A stretch of 64,000 bases of DNA from Kitasatospora cinereorecta (lineage in GTDB: Bacteria; Actinomycetota; Actinomycetes; Streptomycetales; Streptomycetaceae), in contig NZ_JAMZDX010000006.1 of NCBI RefSeq assembly GCF_024172095.1, forward strand, positions 186,001 to 250,000. Direction: 5' to 3'. A model generated the notes under the pieces. It was given only the letters and a program-made list of their open reading frames with translations, was not told the DNA's origin and made no database searches. Position numbers and translations under genes: made by a program. Position 1 is the stretch's first letter. Each line of letters opens with the position of its first letter. Positions 15,401 through 23,600 of this stretch are shown here, one piece after another.

Positions 15401-16387
15401 ATGAAGATCGCCTTCGTCGGCAAGGGCGGCAGCGGCAAGACGACCCTGTCCGCGCTGTTCATCCGCCACTTGGCGGCCGCCGGCAGTCCGGTGATCGCCG
15501 TCGACGCCGACATCAACCAACATCTGGGCCCGGCTCTCGGCCTGAGCGACGATCAGGCCGAGCGCATGCCCTCGCTCGGCGCGCACCTGCCACTGATCAA
15601 GGACTACCTGCGTGGCGGCAACCCGCTCATCCGGTCGGGCGAGGAGATGATCAAGACCACGCCGCCCGGCCGCGGTTCGCGCCTGCTGCGGATCGTCGAG
15701 GAGAACCCGGTGTACGCGGCCTGCGCGCGCCCGGTCGCGCTGGACGAGGGCTCGGTGCGACTGCTGGCCACCGGCGCCTTCACCGAGGACGACCTCGGCG
15801 TCGCCTGCTACCACTCCAAGGTCGGCGCGGTGGAGCTGCTGCTGAACCACCTGGCCGACGGCCCGGACGAGTACTTCGTCACCGACATGACGGCCGGCTC
15901 GGACTCCTTCGCCTCGGGCCTGTTCACCCGCTTCGACCTGACCTTCCTGGTCGCCGAGCCGACCCGCAAGGGCGTCTCGGTCTACCGCCAGTACAAGGAG
16001 TACGCCCAGGACTTCGACGTCCGCCTGCGCGTCGTGGGCAACAAGGTGGAGGGGCCGGACGATCTCGCGTTCCTGCGCCGCGAGGTCGGCGACGACCTGC
16101 TCACCGCCTTCGGCCACTCCGACTGGGTGCGGCGACTGGAGCGCGGCGAGGAGCCGCCACTGCGCTCCCTGGAGCCGGCCAACCGGGCAGTACTGGACCA
16201 GCTCCGCGCGGCCGCCGACGAGGCGTACGGTCTTCGCGACCCGCACCGCTACACCGAGCAGGCCGTCCATTTCCATCTGCGCAACGCCGAGAGCTGGGGG
16301 AACTCCAAGGTCGGCATCGACCTCGCGACCCAGGTGGACCCCGAGTTCGTCCTGGGCGCCGAAGGAGCCGAGGCCGCTCGGGTCTGA
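15401..16387 (+). CDS. CooC/ParA-like P-loop ATPase
   Basis: 328 residues from ATG 15401, with GGAGA about seven bases upstream. It starts MKIAFVGKGGSGKTTLSALF, a deviant Walker A with the signature Lys near the start (GKGGSGKTT), followed by VIAVDADINQHL and later YFVTDMTAGSDSFASGLFTR. This combination is typical of CooC-type ATPases that load metal cofactors, but also of other MinD-like proteins; no metal-enzyme gene is next to it, so the client is unknown. A strong terminator follows at 16471. Just upstream, TATCG-N4-CGATA (15329-15342) is a small dyad that could be an operator. Confidence 0.75.
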   Translation: MKIAFVGKGGSGKTTLSALFIRHLAAAGSPVIAVDADINQHLGPALGLSDDQAERMPSLGAHLPLIKDYLRGGNPLIRSGEEMIKTTPPGRGSRLLRIVEENPVYAACARPVALDEGSVRLLATGAFTEDDLGVACYHSKVGAVELLLNHLADGPDEYFVTDMTAGSDSFASGLFTRFDLTFLVAEPTRKGVSVYRQYKEYAQDFDVRLRVVGNKVEGPDDLAFLRREVGDDLLTAFGHSDWVRRLERGEEPPLRSLEPANRAVLDQLRAAADEAYGLRDPHRYTEQAVHFHLRNAESWGNSKVGIDLATQVDPEFVLGAEGAEAARV

Positions 16388-16470
16388 TCGACGGTCGCCA
16401 CACCTGGGCCGTGAGCAACTCCGGCCGCCCTCGGATCGCAAGGACCGAGGACGCACCGCCACCCGACTGT

Positions 16471-16499
16471 GGGCCGGCATCCCTGGGGGATGCCGGCCC
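16471..16499 (+). terminator. Intrinsic terminator after the CooC-like gene
   Basis: Perfect 13-bp arms GGGCCGGCATCCC (16471-16483) and GGGATGCCGGCCC (16487-16499) with a 3-base loop. No T-tract follows, as is common in Streptomyces. Confidence 0.8.
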
Positions 16500-16781
16500 G
16501 CCGCACGTCAGAGCCCTTCGCCGCCGTTTCGAATTCCCCGTTGGTTCGCACTCCACCCGAAGAGGTGAATCACAGGCTCCGCACTTCCGTTCGGAACTCA
16601 CGCTGTGCAAAGGTTCCATTACTCTCAGTTTACCAACTCTTGATGGTCATGGGCCGCGGCGGTACAGCCGCCCCGCCCAGTGCCATCCCGCCACACCGTC
16701 GCGACCCACGACAGCCGATCCGACTCCGAGCACCTCCTCCGGACCTGACTGCGTTCGTTCCCCCGGAAAGACGGGAAGACC
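16500..16781 (+). other. Upstream region of the SulP-carbonic anhydrase gene
   Basis: 282 bp with no gene. Positions 16525-16640 are relatively AT-rich and probably hold the promoter; I cannot fix the -35 and -10 boxes. A GC hairpin (GGCGG/CCGCC) lies near 16659-16675 in the presumed leader. Confidence 0.4.
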
Positions 16782-19124
16782 ATGACCCTCGATCTCTCCA
16801 GCGCTCCCACTCCCTCGGACACCACCGACCACGCGCCGCCGCCCGCGCCCCCCGGCCGCATCGGCACCTCGCTGCTGCACGACCTGCCGGCCTCACTGGC
16901 GGTGTTCCTCATCGCCGTGCCGTTCGCCCTCGGCATCGCCCTGGCCACCGGGGCACCGCTCACCGCAGGCCTGGTGGCCGCAGCCGTCGGCGGTCTGGTG
17001 GCCGGCCTCCTCGGCGGCACACCGCTTCAGGTCAGCGGCCCCTCGGCCGCCCTCACGGTCATCACCGCCGGCGTGATCGCCCAGTTCGGCTGGCAGACCG
17101 CCTGCGCCGTCACCGTCGCGGCCGGGCTGCTCCAACTCCTCCTCGGCACCCTCCGGGTCGCCAGGGCCGCCCTCGCCGTCTCGCCCGCGATCATCCACGG
17201 CATGCTGGCCGGCGTCGGCCTGACCATCGCGATCGCCCAACTGCACGTGATCCTCGGCGGCTCGCCGCAGAGCTCCGCCCTGGCCGATCTGATCGCTCTC
17301 CCCGGCCAGCTGGCCGGACCGCACCCACCCGCACTGATCGTCGGCCTGGTGGCCCTCTCCGTGCTCTACCGGTGGCCGCGACTGCGCAGGCTCCCGGGCC
17401 GGGCGGGCCGGATCGGCGCCGCGCTCACCCGGGTCCCCGCGGCCCTGGTCGCGGTCGCCGCCGCCACAGCCCTGTCCCTCGGCGCCGGCTTCCGGATGGC
17501 CCGGGTCGAGCTTCCGTCCTGGCAGCACCACGAGACCGCGTCGCTGCCGAACGGCTCGGTGCTCGCCGCGCACTGGCCGACGCTGCTCGGCCTGGTCCTG
17601 ACCGTCACCGCCGTGGCCGGGGTCGAGTCGCTCCTCTCCTCGGTCGCCATCGACCGGATGACCCACCGCACCGGCGACCTCAACCGCGAACTGCGCGCCC
17701 AGGGTGCCGCCAACCTCTGCTCGGGGATGCTCGGCGGGCTTCCCGTCGCGGGTGGAGCGGTGCGCAGCACCGCCAACGTCCAAGCGGGCGCGGCGACCCG
17801 GATGTCCGCCGTGCTGCACGGCTGCTGGGTCGTGGTGGCCGCTGTCGCCCTGACCGGCGGGCTACGCCGGATTCCGCTCGCGGCGCTGGCCGCGCTGGTT
17901 CTCGTCGTGGGCGTCCAGATGGTCAGCTTCGCCCACATTCGCCGGGTTCACCGACACCGCGAGTTCCCCGTCTACCTCGTCACCGTGCTCGGCGTGGTTC
18001 TGCTCGGCGTCCCGCTCGGGGTGGCTCTCGGCGGCACGGTGGCGGTGCTCCTCGCGCTGTACCGGCTGACCCGGGCGCACGTGGACGTACTCGCCGAGGC
18101 CGATGGCGCTCACGCCGTACGCACCCACGGCCCGCTCACCTTCGCCGCCGTACCGAAGCTGACCCGGGCCCTGGCAAGGATCCCGGCCGGCGCCCGGGTC
18201 ACGGTCTGCCACGACGGCTCGTTCCTCGACCACGCGGCGTACGAGGCCCTGCACACCTGGCGGGTGAGCCACCAGGCGTCCGGCGGCCAGGTGTCGATGC
18301 TGACGGACCGCCAGGCCGACGAGGCCCTGGATCCCGACGGCACGGTACGCGCGGGCAGTTCGGCCGGTCCGCACCGGTGCCGTGCCTGGACGCCCTGGGT
18401 CGGCCACCACTGCATCGAGCAGGGCGACAGCGATCCGCACGGCCGCCTGATGGACGGAGTGCGCGGCTTCCAGTTGCACACCGCGCCGCTCGTCCGGCAC
18501 GACCTCGCGCGGCTGGCCCGGGACGGCCAAGCGCCCTCGCAGCTCTTCCTGACCTGCGCCGACTCCCGGATGGTGACCAGCATGATCACCAACAGCGGCC
18601 CGGGCGACCTGTTCACCGTTCGCAACGTCGGCAACCTGGTGCCCGCACCGCACGAACCCGGCGCGGCCGACGACTCCGTGGCCGCCGCCGTGCAGTACGC
18701 GGTGGAGGCCCTGGAGGTCGGCAGCATCACGATCTGCGGGCACTCCGGATGCGGCGCGATGAAAGCCTTGCTCGACGGGGTTCACGAGCAGTCCGGTCCG
18801 CCCTCCCCGCTGACCCGCTGGCTGCGCAACGGTCGGGGCTCGCTGGCGCGGCTTCGCCGGGTGCCGGCCGAGTTCGCCGACCGTCCGGTGGCGGACCTCG
18901 TGGAGCAGCTCTGCATCACCAACGTCGTCCAACAGCTCGACCAACTGCTGGCCAACCCGGCCGTGGAGCGCCGGGTGGCCGAAGGCGCGCTGCAACTGGT
19001 CGGGATGTACTTCGACTTCGCCACCGCCCAGGCGTACGTCCTGGACCGGAGCAGCGGTCGGTTCGCCCCGGTCTCGGCGGAGCTGCCCACCGGCCCGAAG
19101 GAGACCCAACAGCTCGCGGCCTGA
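16782..19124 (+). CDS. SulP-family anion transporter fused to beta-carbonic anhydrase
   Basis: 780 residues. After a proline-rich N-terminus, residues ~30-430 form the SulP membrane domain (many helices, e.g. ASLAVFLIAVPFALGIALAT, the VSGPSAALTVITAG loop and AGVESLLSSVAIDRM). A short STAS-like segment (~445-520) follows. The C-terminal ~240 residues are a beta-class carbonic anhydrase with the zinc ligands C592/D594/R596 (CADSRM) and H654/C657 (HSGCGAM). The enzyme would interconvert bicarbonate and CO2 at the membrane face while SulP moves bicarbonate or another anion. M. tuberculosis Rv3273 has the same fusion. Confidence 0.92.
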   Translation: MTLDLSSAPTPSDTTDHAPPPAPPGRIGTSLLHDLPASLAVFLIAVPFALGIALATGAPLTAGLVAAAVGGLVAGLLGGTPLQVSGPSAALTVITAGVIAQFGWQTACAVTVAAGLLQLLLGTLRVARAALAVSPAIIHGMLAGVGLTIAIAQLHVILGGSPQSSALADLIALPGQLAGPHPPALIVGLVALSVLYRWPRLRRLPGRAGRIGAALTRVPAALVAVAAATALSLGAGFRMARVELPSWQHHETASLPNGSVLAAHWPTLLGLVLTVTAVAGVESLLSSVAIDRMTHRTGDLNRELRAQGAANLCSGMLGGLPVAGGAVRSTANVQAGAATRMSAVLHGCWVVVAAVALTGGLRRIPLAALAALVLVVGVQMVSFAHIRRVHRHREFPVYLVTVLGVVLLGVPLGVALGGTVAVLLALYRLTRAHVDVLAEADGAHAVRTHGPLTFAAVPKLTRALARIPAGARVTVCHDGSFLDHAAYEALHTWRVSHQASGGQVSMLTDRQADEALDPDGTVRAGSSAGPHRCRAWTPWVGHHCIEQGDSDPHGRLMDGVRGFQLHTAPLVRHDLARLARDGQAPSQLFLTCADSRMVTSMITNSGPGDLFTVRNVGNLVPAPHEPGAADDSVAAAVQYAVEALEVGSITICGHSGCGAMKALLDGVHEQSGPPSPLTRWLRNGRGSLARLRRVPAEFADRPVADLVEQLCITNVVQQLDQLLANPAVERRVAEGALQLVGMYFDFATAQAYVLDRSSGRFAPVSAELPTGPKETQQLAA

Positions 19125-19142
19125 CCCGGGTTGTGCAGAAGC

Positions 19143-19167
19143 GGTGCCGGGTTGCCCACCCGGCACC
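19143..19167. terminator. Bidirectional terminator
   Basis: Ten-bp arms GGTGCCGGGT (19143-19152) and ACCCGGCACC (19158-19167), loop of five. It lies between the convergent SulP-carbonic anhydrase and peptidase genes. Confidence 0.8.
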
Positions 19168-19277
19168 AGCCCCCCCCGGAACCGTCCTCCGCCCCAGGCG
19201 CCCCGGCAAGCCGCAAGCCCGCAAGGGCTGGCCACGACCGGCCAAGGCGGCACGAACAACTCGTCACCAGCGCTGAG

Positions 19278-19805
19278 TCAGTGACTCAGCAACTTGGCCA
19301 GGTCGGCCGGGGTGACATAGCCGGGCCACCGGCCGTCGTCGAACAGCCGAACTCCGGCGTCCTGGTAGCACTGGTCGACCAGTTGGGAGCAGATCATGTG
19401 GCGTGTGTCCGCGACATAGCGACGGAGGACAAAGCCGACGGGCAGATGGAAGCGGGCAGCGGCGAGCGCCGCGTAGTCGGTGAAGCTGTACGGGACACCG
19501 ATGTAGCGGCGAGCTGCAGCGACGATCTCGTCGCGCTGCCCTGCGGTGAGGGGGTAGTGGCCGGTCGACCAGAGCATCGGCCGGCCGTCATAGACGGAGA
19601 GGGGGCGGAGTTCGGCGCCGCCGGGCTGGGCTTCGACCAGCTCACCGTCGCCGAGGTAGACGAAGGCGTGCTCGTAGTCGGCGAACCCATCGCCGTTGAG
19701 CCACTGGCCGAAACGGATGAGGCGTCCGACGTGGCCGTCCATGCGGACCACGGCGAAGTCGCCTGCGAGGGGAGGGGATGCGGGAGAAAAGGACGGTCCG
19801 GACAT
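19278..19805 (-). CDS. Permuted papain-like (YiiX/YycO, NlpC/P60 superfamily) peptidase or amidase
   Basis: 175 residues from ATG 19805 with GGAGGTCGAG upstream. Features include GDFAVVRMDGHVGRLIRFGQ, a catalytic-type His in YEHAFVYLGDGELVEA and a later Cys in DTRHMICSQLVDQCYQDAG. His before Cys is the circularly permuted order of the YiiX/YaeF/YycO group. RYIGVPYSFTDYAALAA is also typical. There is no signal peptide, so it acts inside the cell or by an unknown export route. Substrates of the group are amide or thioester bonds; the specific substrate is unknown. Confidence 0.75.
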   Translation of the reverse strand: MSGPSFSPASPPLAGDFAVVRMDGHVGRLIRFGQWLNGDGFADYEHAFVYLGDGELVEAQPGGAELRPLSVYDGRPMLWSTGHYPLTAGQRDEIVAAARRYIGVPYSFTDYAALAAARFHLPVGFVLRRYVADTRHMICSQLVDQCYQDAGVRLFDDGRWPGYVTPADLAKLLSH

Positions 19806-19875
19806 GACTCGACCTCCGTTCGCGGAAACGGAAGAGGGCTGATGCGGGGAGGACTGCCGCGAGGGAGGACCGCCG

Positions 19876-19955
19876 CGGAAGCGAGGACCCGGAACGGGGA
19901 GACGGAAACGGGAAAGCCGGAACGGGAAAACCGGAACGCGGAGCCTGAACGGGAG
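19876..19955. repeat. Purine-biased short direct repeats
   Basis: The plus strand is almost all purine plus scattered C, with repeated units of the type CGGAACGGG, CGGAAACGGG, CCGGAACGGGAAAACC and CGGAACGCGG. It sits upstream of both the peptidase (leftward) and acsA (rightward). Confidence 0.55.
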
Positions 19956-20125
19956 GACGCGGCCGGCCGCGAGTCGGGCAGGCCGGCCTGGCGGCAGGGA
20001 GACCTGGCGAGGTACAGGTGCACTGTCAGTGGAGTACTGGTATGTCAGGTCGTCAAGCCTCTGTGCAGCGGCAATGTGGCCGCGATCCCAGTGCTGAAGC
20101 TGGTGACGAGCCCGCGAGCAATCAA

Positions 20126-20138
20126 AGGTCTACACCAA
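20126..20138. promoter_or_regulatory. DasR-like dyad in the acsA upstream region
   Basis: GGTCTACACC (20127-20136) with flanking A residues differs by one base from the dre core GGTCTAGACC bound by the GntR regulator DasR in Streptomyces. It lies about 120 bp before the acsA start. Match by eye only. The wider stretch 19806-20255 contains no gene. Confidence 0.3.
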
Positions 20139-20255
20139 TTCGCGGACGCCTCTTGTCAACACACCTGTTTGCCTGGTGAGCTGTGCGCTGGGACACACGG
20201 GACAATCCCTTCGCACGGGGAGTCCCCGCAGATGAGATTCGATGAGGAGTGCGCG

Positions 20256-22211
20256 TTGAGCAACGAGAGCCTGGCGAACCTGCTGAAGGAGGAGCGGCGC
20301 TTCGCCCCGCCGGCTGACCTCGCCGGCGCGGCCAACGTCACCGCGGCCGCCTACGCGCAGGCCTCCGAGGACCGGCTCGGTTTCTGGGCCGAGCAGGCCC
20401 GCCGCCTCACCTGGGCGGTCGAGCCCACCGAGACCCTGGACTGGTCGAACCCGCCCTTCGCGAAGTGGTTCGCCGACGGCAAGCTCAACGTGGCGTACAA
20501 CTGCGTCGACCGGCACGTCGAGGCGGGCAACGGCGACCGGGTCGCCATCCACTTCGAGGGCGAGCCCGGCGACAGCCGCGCGATCACCTACGCGCAGCTG
20601 AAGGACGAGGTCTCACAGGCCGCCAACGCCCTGCTGGAGCTGGGCGTGGCCAAGGGCGACCGGGTCGCCGTCTACATGCCGATGATCCCCGAGGCGGTCG
20701 TGGCGATGCTCGCCTGCGCCCGCATCGGCGCCGCCCACTCCGTGGTCTTCGGCGGCTTCTCCGCCGACGCCCTGGCCTCCCGGATCGAGGACGCCGACGC
20801 CAAGCTGGTGATCACCGCCGACGGCGGCTACCGCCGCGGCAAGCCGTCCGCGCTCAAGCCCGCCGTCGACGAGGCGCTCACCCGCGTCGACCGGGTGGAG
20901 AAGGTCCTGGTCGTCCGCCGCACCGGCCAGGAGGTCGAGTGGACCGAGGGCCGCGACGTCTGGTGGCACGAGGCGGTCGAGCGCCAGTCCACCGAGCACA
21001 CCCCCGAGGCGCACGACGCCGAGCAGCCGCTGTTCATCCTCTACACCAGCGGCACCACGGGTAAGCCCAAGGGCATCCTGCACACCTCGGGCGGCTACCT
21101 CACCCAGGCGAGCTTCACCCACAACGCCGTCTTCGACCTCAAGCCGGAGACCGACGTCTACTGGTGCACCGCCGACATCGGCTGGGTCACCGGTCACTCG
21201 TACATCGTCTACGGCCCGCTCTCCAACGGCGCCACCCAGGTCCTGTACGAGGGCACCCCGGACACGCCGCACCAGGGCCGGTTCTGGGAGGTCGTCCAGA
21301 AGTACGGCGTCACCATCCTCTACACCGCGCCCACCGCGATCCGCACCTTCATGAAGTGGGGCGACGACATCCCGGCGAAGTTCGACCTGTCCAGCCTCCG
21401 GGTGCTGGGCTCGGTCGGCGAGCCGATCAACCCCGAGGCGTGGATCTGGTACCGCGAGCACATCGGCGGCGGCCGCTGCCCGATCGTGGACACCTGGTGG
21501 CAGACCGAGACCGGCGCGATCATGATCAGCCCGCTGCCGGGCGTCACCGAGACCAAGCCGGGCTCGGCCCAGCGCGCGCTGCCCGGCATCGCCGCCACGG
21601 TCGTGGACGACGAGGCCCGCGAGGTGCCGAACGGCTCCGGCGGCTACCTGGTCCTCACCGAGCCGTGGCCGTCCATGCTTCGCACCATCTGGGGTGACGA
21701 CCAGCGCTACATCGACACCTACTGGTCGCGCTTCGAGGGCCGCTACTTCGCCGGCGATGGCGCCAAGAAGGACGACGACGGCGACATCTGGCTGCTCGGC
21801 CGGGTCGACGACGTCATGCTCGTCTCGGGCCACAACATCTCGACGACCGAGGTGGAGTCGGCGCTGGTCGGCCACCCGGCCGTCGCGGAGTCCGCGGTCG
21901 TCGGCGCCACCGACGCCACCACCGGCCAGGCCATCGTCGCCTTCGTGATCCTGCGCGGCACCGCGACCGCCAGCGAGGAGCTGATCGCCGAGCTGCGCAA
22001 CCACGTCGGCAAGACGCTCGGTCCGATCGCCAAGCCGAAGCAGATCAAGGTGGTCGCCGAGCTGCCGAAGACCCGTTCCGGCAAGATCATGCGCCGCCTG
22101 CTGCGCGACATCGCCGAGGGCCGCGAGGTGGGCGACACCACCACGCTGGCCGACTCCTCGGTGATGAACCTGATCCAGGCCCAGCTGCCGTCGGGCACCG
22201 ACGAGAGCTGA
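20256..22211 (+). CDS. acsA: Acetyl-CoA synthetase (AMP-forming)
   Basis: 651 residues from TTG 20256 (GAGGAG six bases upstream; the sequence then reads SNESLANLLKEERRF as in other Streptomyces). ATG 20232 is a longer alternative. The enzyme makes acetyl-CoA from acetate, ATP and CoA through acetyl-AMP. It has the AMP-binding P-loop YTSGTTGKPKG, VDTWWQTETGAIMISPLPG, the hinge WLLGRVDDVMLVSGHNIST and the C-terminal PKTRSGKIMRRLLRD; the Lys of SGK is the usual reversible acetylation site. The long upstream region probably contains its promoter; a terminator follows at 22276. Confidence 0.96.
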   Translation: MSNESLANLLKEERRFAPPADLAGAANVTAAAYAQASEDRLGFWAEQARRLTWAVEPTETLDWSNPPFAKWFADGKLNVAYNCVDRHVEAGNGDRVAIHFEGEPGDSRAITYAQLKDEVSQAANALLELGVAKGDRVAVYMPMIPEAVVAMLACARIGAAHSVVFGGFSADALASRIEDADAKLVITADGGYRRGKPSALKPAVDEALTRVDRVEKVLVVRRTGQEVEWTEGRDVWWHEAVERQSTEHTPEAHDAEQPLFILYTSGTTGKPKGILHTSGGYLTQASFTHNAVFDLKPETDVYWCTADIGWVTGHSYIVYGPLSNGATQVLYEGTPDTPHQGRFWEVVQKYGVTILYTAPTAIRTFMKWGDDIPAKFDLSSLRVLGSVGEPINPEAWIWYREHIGGGRCPIVDTWWQTETGAIMISPLPGVTETKPGSAQRALPGIAATVVDDEAREVPNGSGGYLVLTEPWPSMLRTIWGDDQRYIDTYWSRFEGRYFAGDGAKKDDDGDIWLLGRVDDVMLVSGHNISTTEVESALVGHPAVAESAVVGATDATTGQAIVAFVILRGTATASEELIAELRNHVGKTLGPIAKPKQIKVVAELPKTRSGKIMRRLLRDIAEGREVGDTTTLADSSVMNLIQAQLPSGTDES

Positions 22212-22275
22212 TCCGCAACCGGCAGACGGTTCTTCCGGACACACCGGCCACATCAGGCACACCGGCCACGCCGGC

Positions 22276-22314
22276 AGGGCCCGCTTCGCGCGCATCGCAC
22301 GCGGAGCGGGCCCT
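22276..22314 (+). terminator. Terminator after acsA
   Basis: Ten-bp arms AGGGCCCGCT (22276-22285) and AGCGGGCCCT (22305-22314), with further GCG pairing inside the loop. It can serve both acsA and the convergent pseudogene. Confidence 0.8.
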
Positions 22315-22320
22315 CGGCGT

Positions 22321-23152
22321 TCAGCCGGACATCCTCTGCTCCCCCACCTCACCCAGCTCCCGCAGCGTCTCGTACGCGGTCTGGACGAAGCGCCGCCGGA
22401 CCGACGGGCCGATGGCGCCAGCGCAACCAGCCCCACCTGCGCGGCACGGTTGAACCCGGCGAAAGCGGTGAAGCCGCCCATAGAGCCGGGCAGGGCCGGA
22501 ATCTTGAACGAGGGCACCCGGCGTCCCCGCCGGTAGCGGTTGGCCGATTCGCGGCTGAAGCCGCACAAGGTGTCGACCAGACCGAACGGTTCACAGACCC
22601 GGGCGGCCAGTAGGTCCCCGTAGCCGGCCGCCCGCGCTCTCCAGCACCAGGGCCGAGGAGTCCGGCGCCGAGGCCGGAGTAGCGAACCTGCGTGTCGGCG
22701 GTGCCGCGAACCGGGGTGCGGAGACAGGGCGCACAGCAGGTGGGCGGCACTGAGGGTGTCGTACGGGCTGGTGAACCAGTGCGGTACGGCGGCGGGGGCA
22801 GGCCTGAGGTGTGGGTGGCGAGGTGGAGGAGGGTGATCGGCCGTTCGTGGCGATAGCCGGGGACGGCTCCCGTGGGCAGGTAGTCGTCGATCGGGTCGTC
22901 GTAGCGGACGTCGCCGCGCACGACCGTCTCGGCGAGCAGCAGTGCGGTGAAGGTCTTGGCGGCCGAGCCGAGCTCGAAGCGGGTGTCGGCTCGGATGGTG
23001 CGGAGGCCGTCCCGGTCGGCGTAGCCGCAGCAGGCGACGACGCGTTCCCCGCCGGCGATCACGGCGAGGGCGAAGCCCGGGGCGGGTGCGGGGCTGGCGA
23101 AGATCGGGCACAGGCGGCGAGCCAGTTCGGAACGGGGAGCCAGGTTCCCCAT
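22321..23152 (-). pseudogene. Frameshifted serine beta-lactamase-family (EstB/class C type) gene
   Basis: The start ATG 23152 gives a good N-terminal third: FALAVIAGGERVVACCGYAD, the SxxK site FELGSAAKTFTALLLAE and LLHLATHTSGLPPPP. The reading frame then has to change to give AAVPHWFTSPYDTLSAAHLL and GYGDLLAARVCEPFGLVDTL with FKIPALPGSMGGFTAFAGFN. It must change again for the end, FVQTAYETLRELGEVGEQRMSG, which stops at 22321. At least two to three frameshifts are needed, so no full product is possible. It is probably a decayed serine hydrolase or D-aminopeptidase. Confidence 0.8.
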
Positions 23153-23600
23153 GTCCGGTCAACCGGCCGCGTCCATACGGATGGGAGTCCTTTCCGCTCG
23201 GGTCGAGCATGTTCAAGAATGTTCAAGCACGTTCGAGTGCGATCAGACAGGGATGACTGGAGCGGGATGGCCGAGCAGGCGTGACCGAGCATGGTCGAGC
23301 AGCCCATTGAAGAGCGGAAGCTGCGGTTGACGACAGGAACCGCAAGGGCCATCCGCATCCGCTCGAACCAGTCCGAGTCAGGACCGGGCTCCGGAGCCTG
23401 CCCGGGTCCAGCCAGGATCGGTCAAGGTCGACCCGTTCCGGCCCGGGTAGGATGTCAACAACGCAACAAGATCCCTCATTGGGATGAAGCAAACGATCTC
23501 TTCAGGCGCGCCGGGAAGTCTGGTCGGCACCGCACCACACGTGCATCACCGCACGGTGGGTGCGACCGTTGACCGAAACCCACCTCCAGGAGGTCTCCGC
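23153..23600. other. Non-coding region between pseudogene and nhaA
   Basis: 448 bp with no credible gene. It contains the phased repeats at 23201-23240, a small hairpin ATCCC-N5-GGGAT near 23470-23485, and the nhaA leader. Several AT-richer patches (23290-23345, 23450-23510) could hold the nhaA promoter. Confidence 0.5.
23201..23240. repeat. Helically phased 10-bp direct repeats
   Basis: Four consecutive 10-mers: GGTCGAGCAT, GTTCAAGAAT, GTTCAAGCAC, GTTCGAGTGC. The GTTCRAG core recurs at exactly one DNA turn, 49-88 bp upstream of the pseudogene start. Confidence 0.7.

Noticed and set aside
23484..23600. Upstream start and riboswitch (nhaA motif) for nhaA
   Set aside because: The GTG at 23601 has the good ribosome site; known nhaA RNA motifs are from other phyla and no matching fold was seen.
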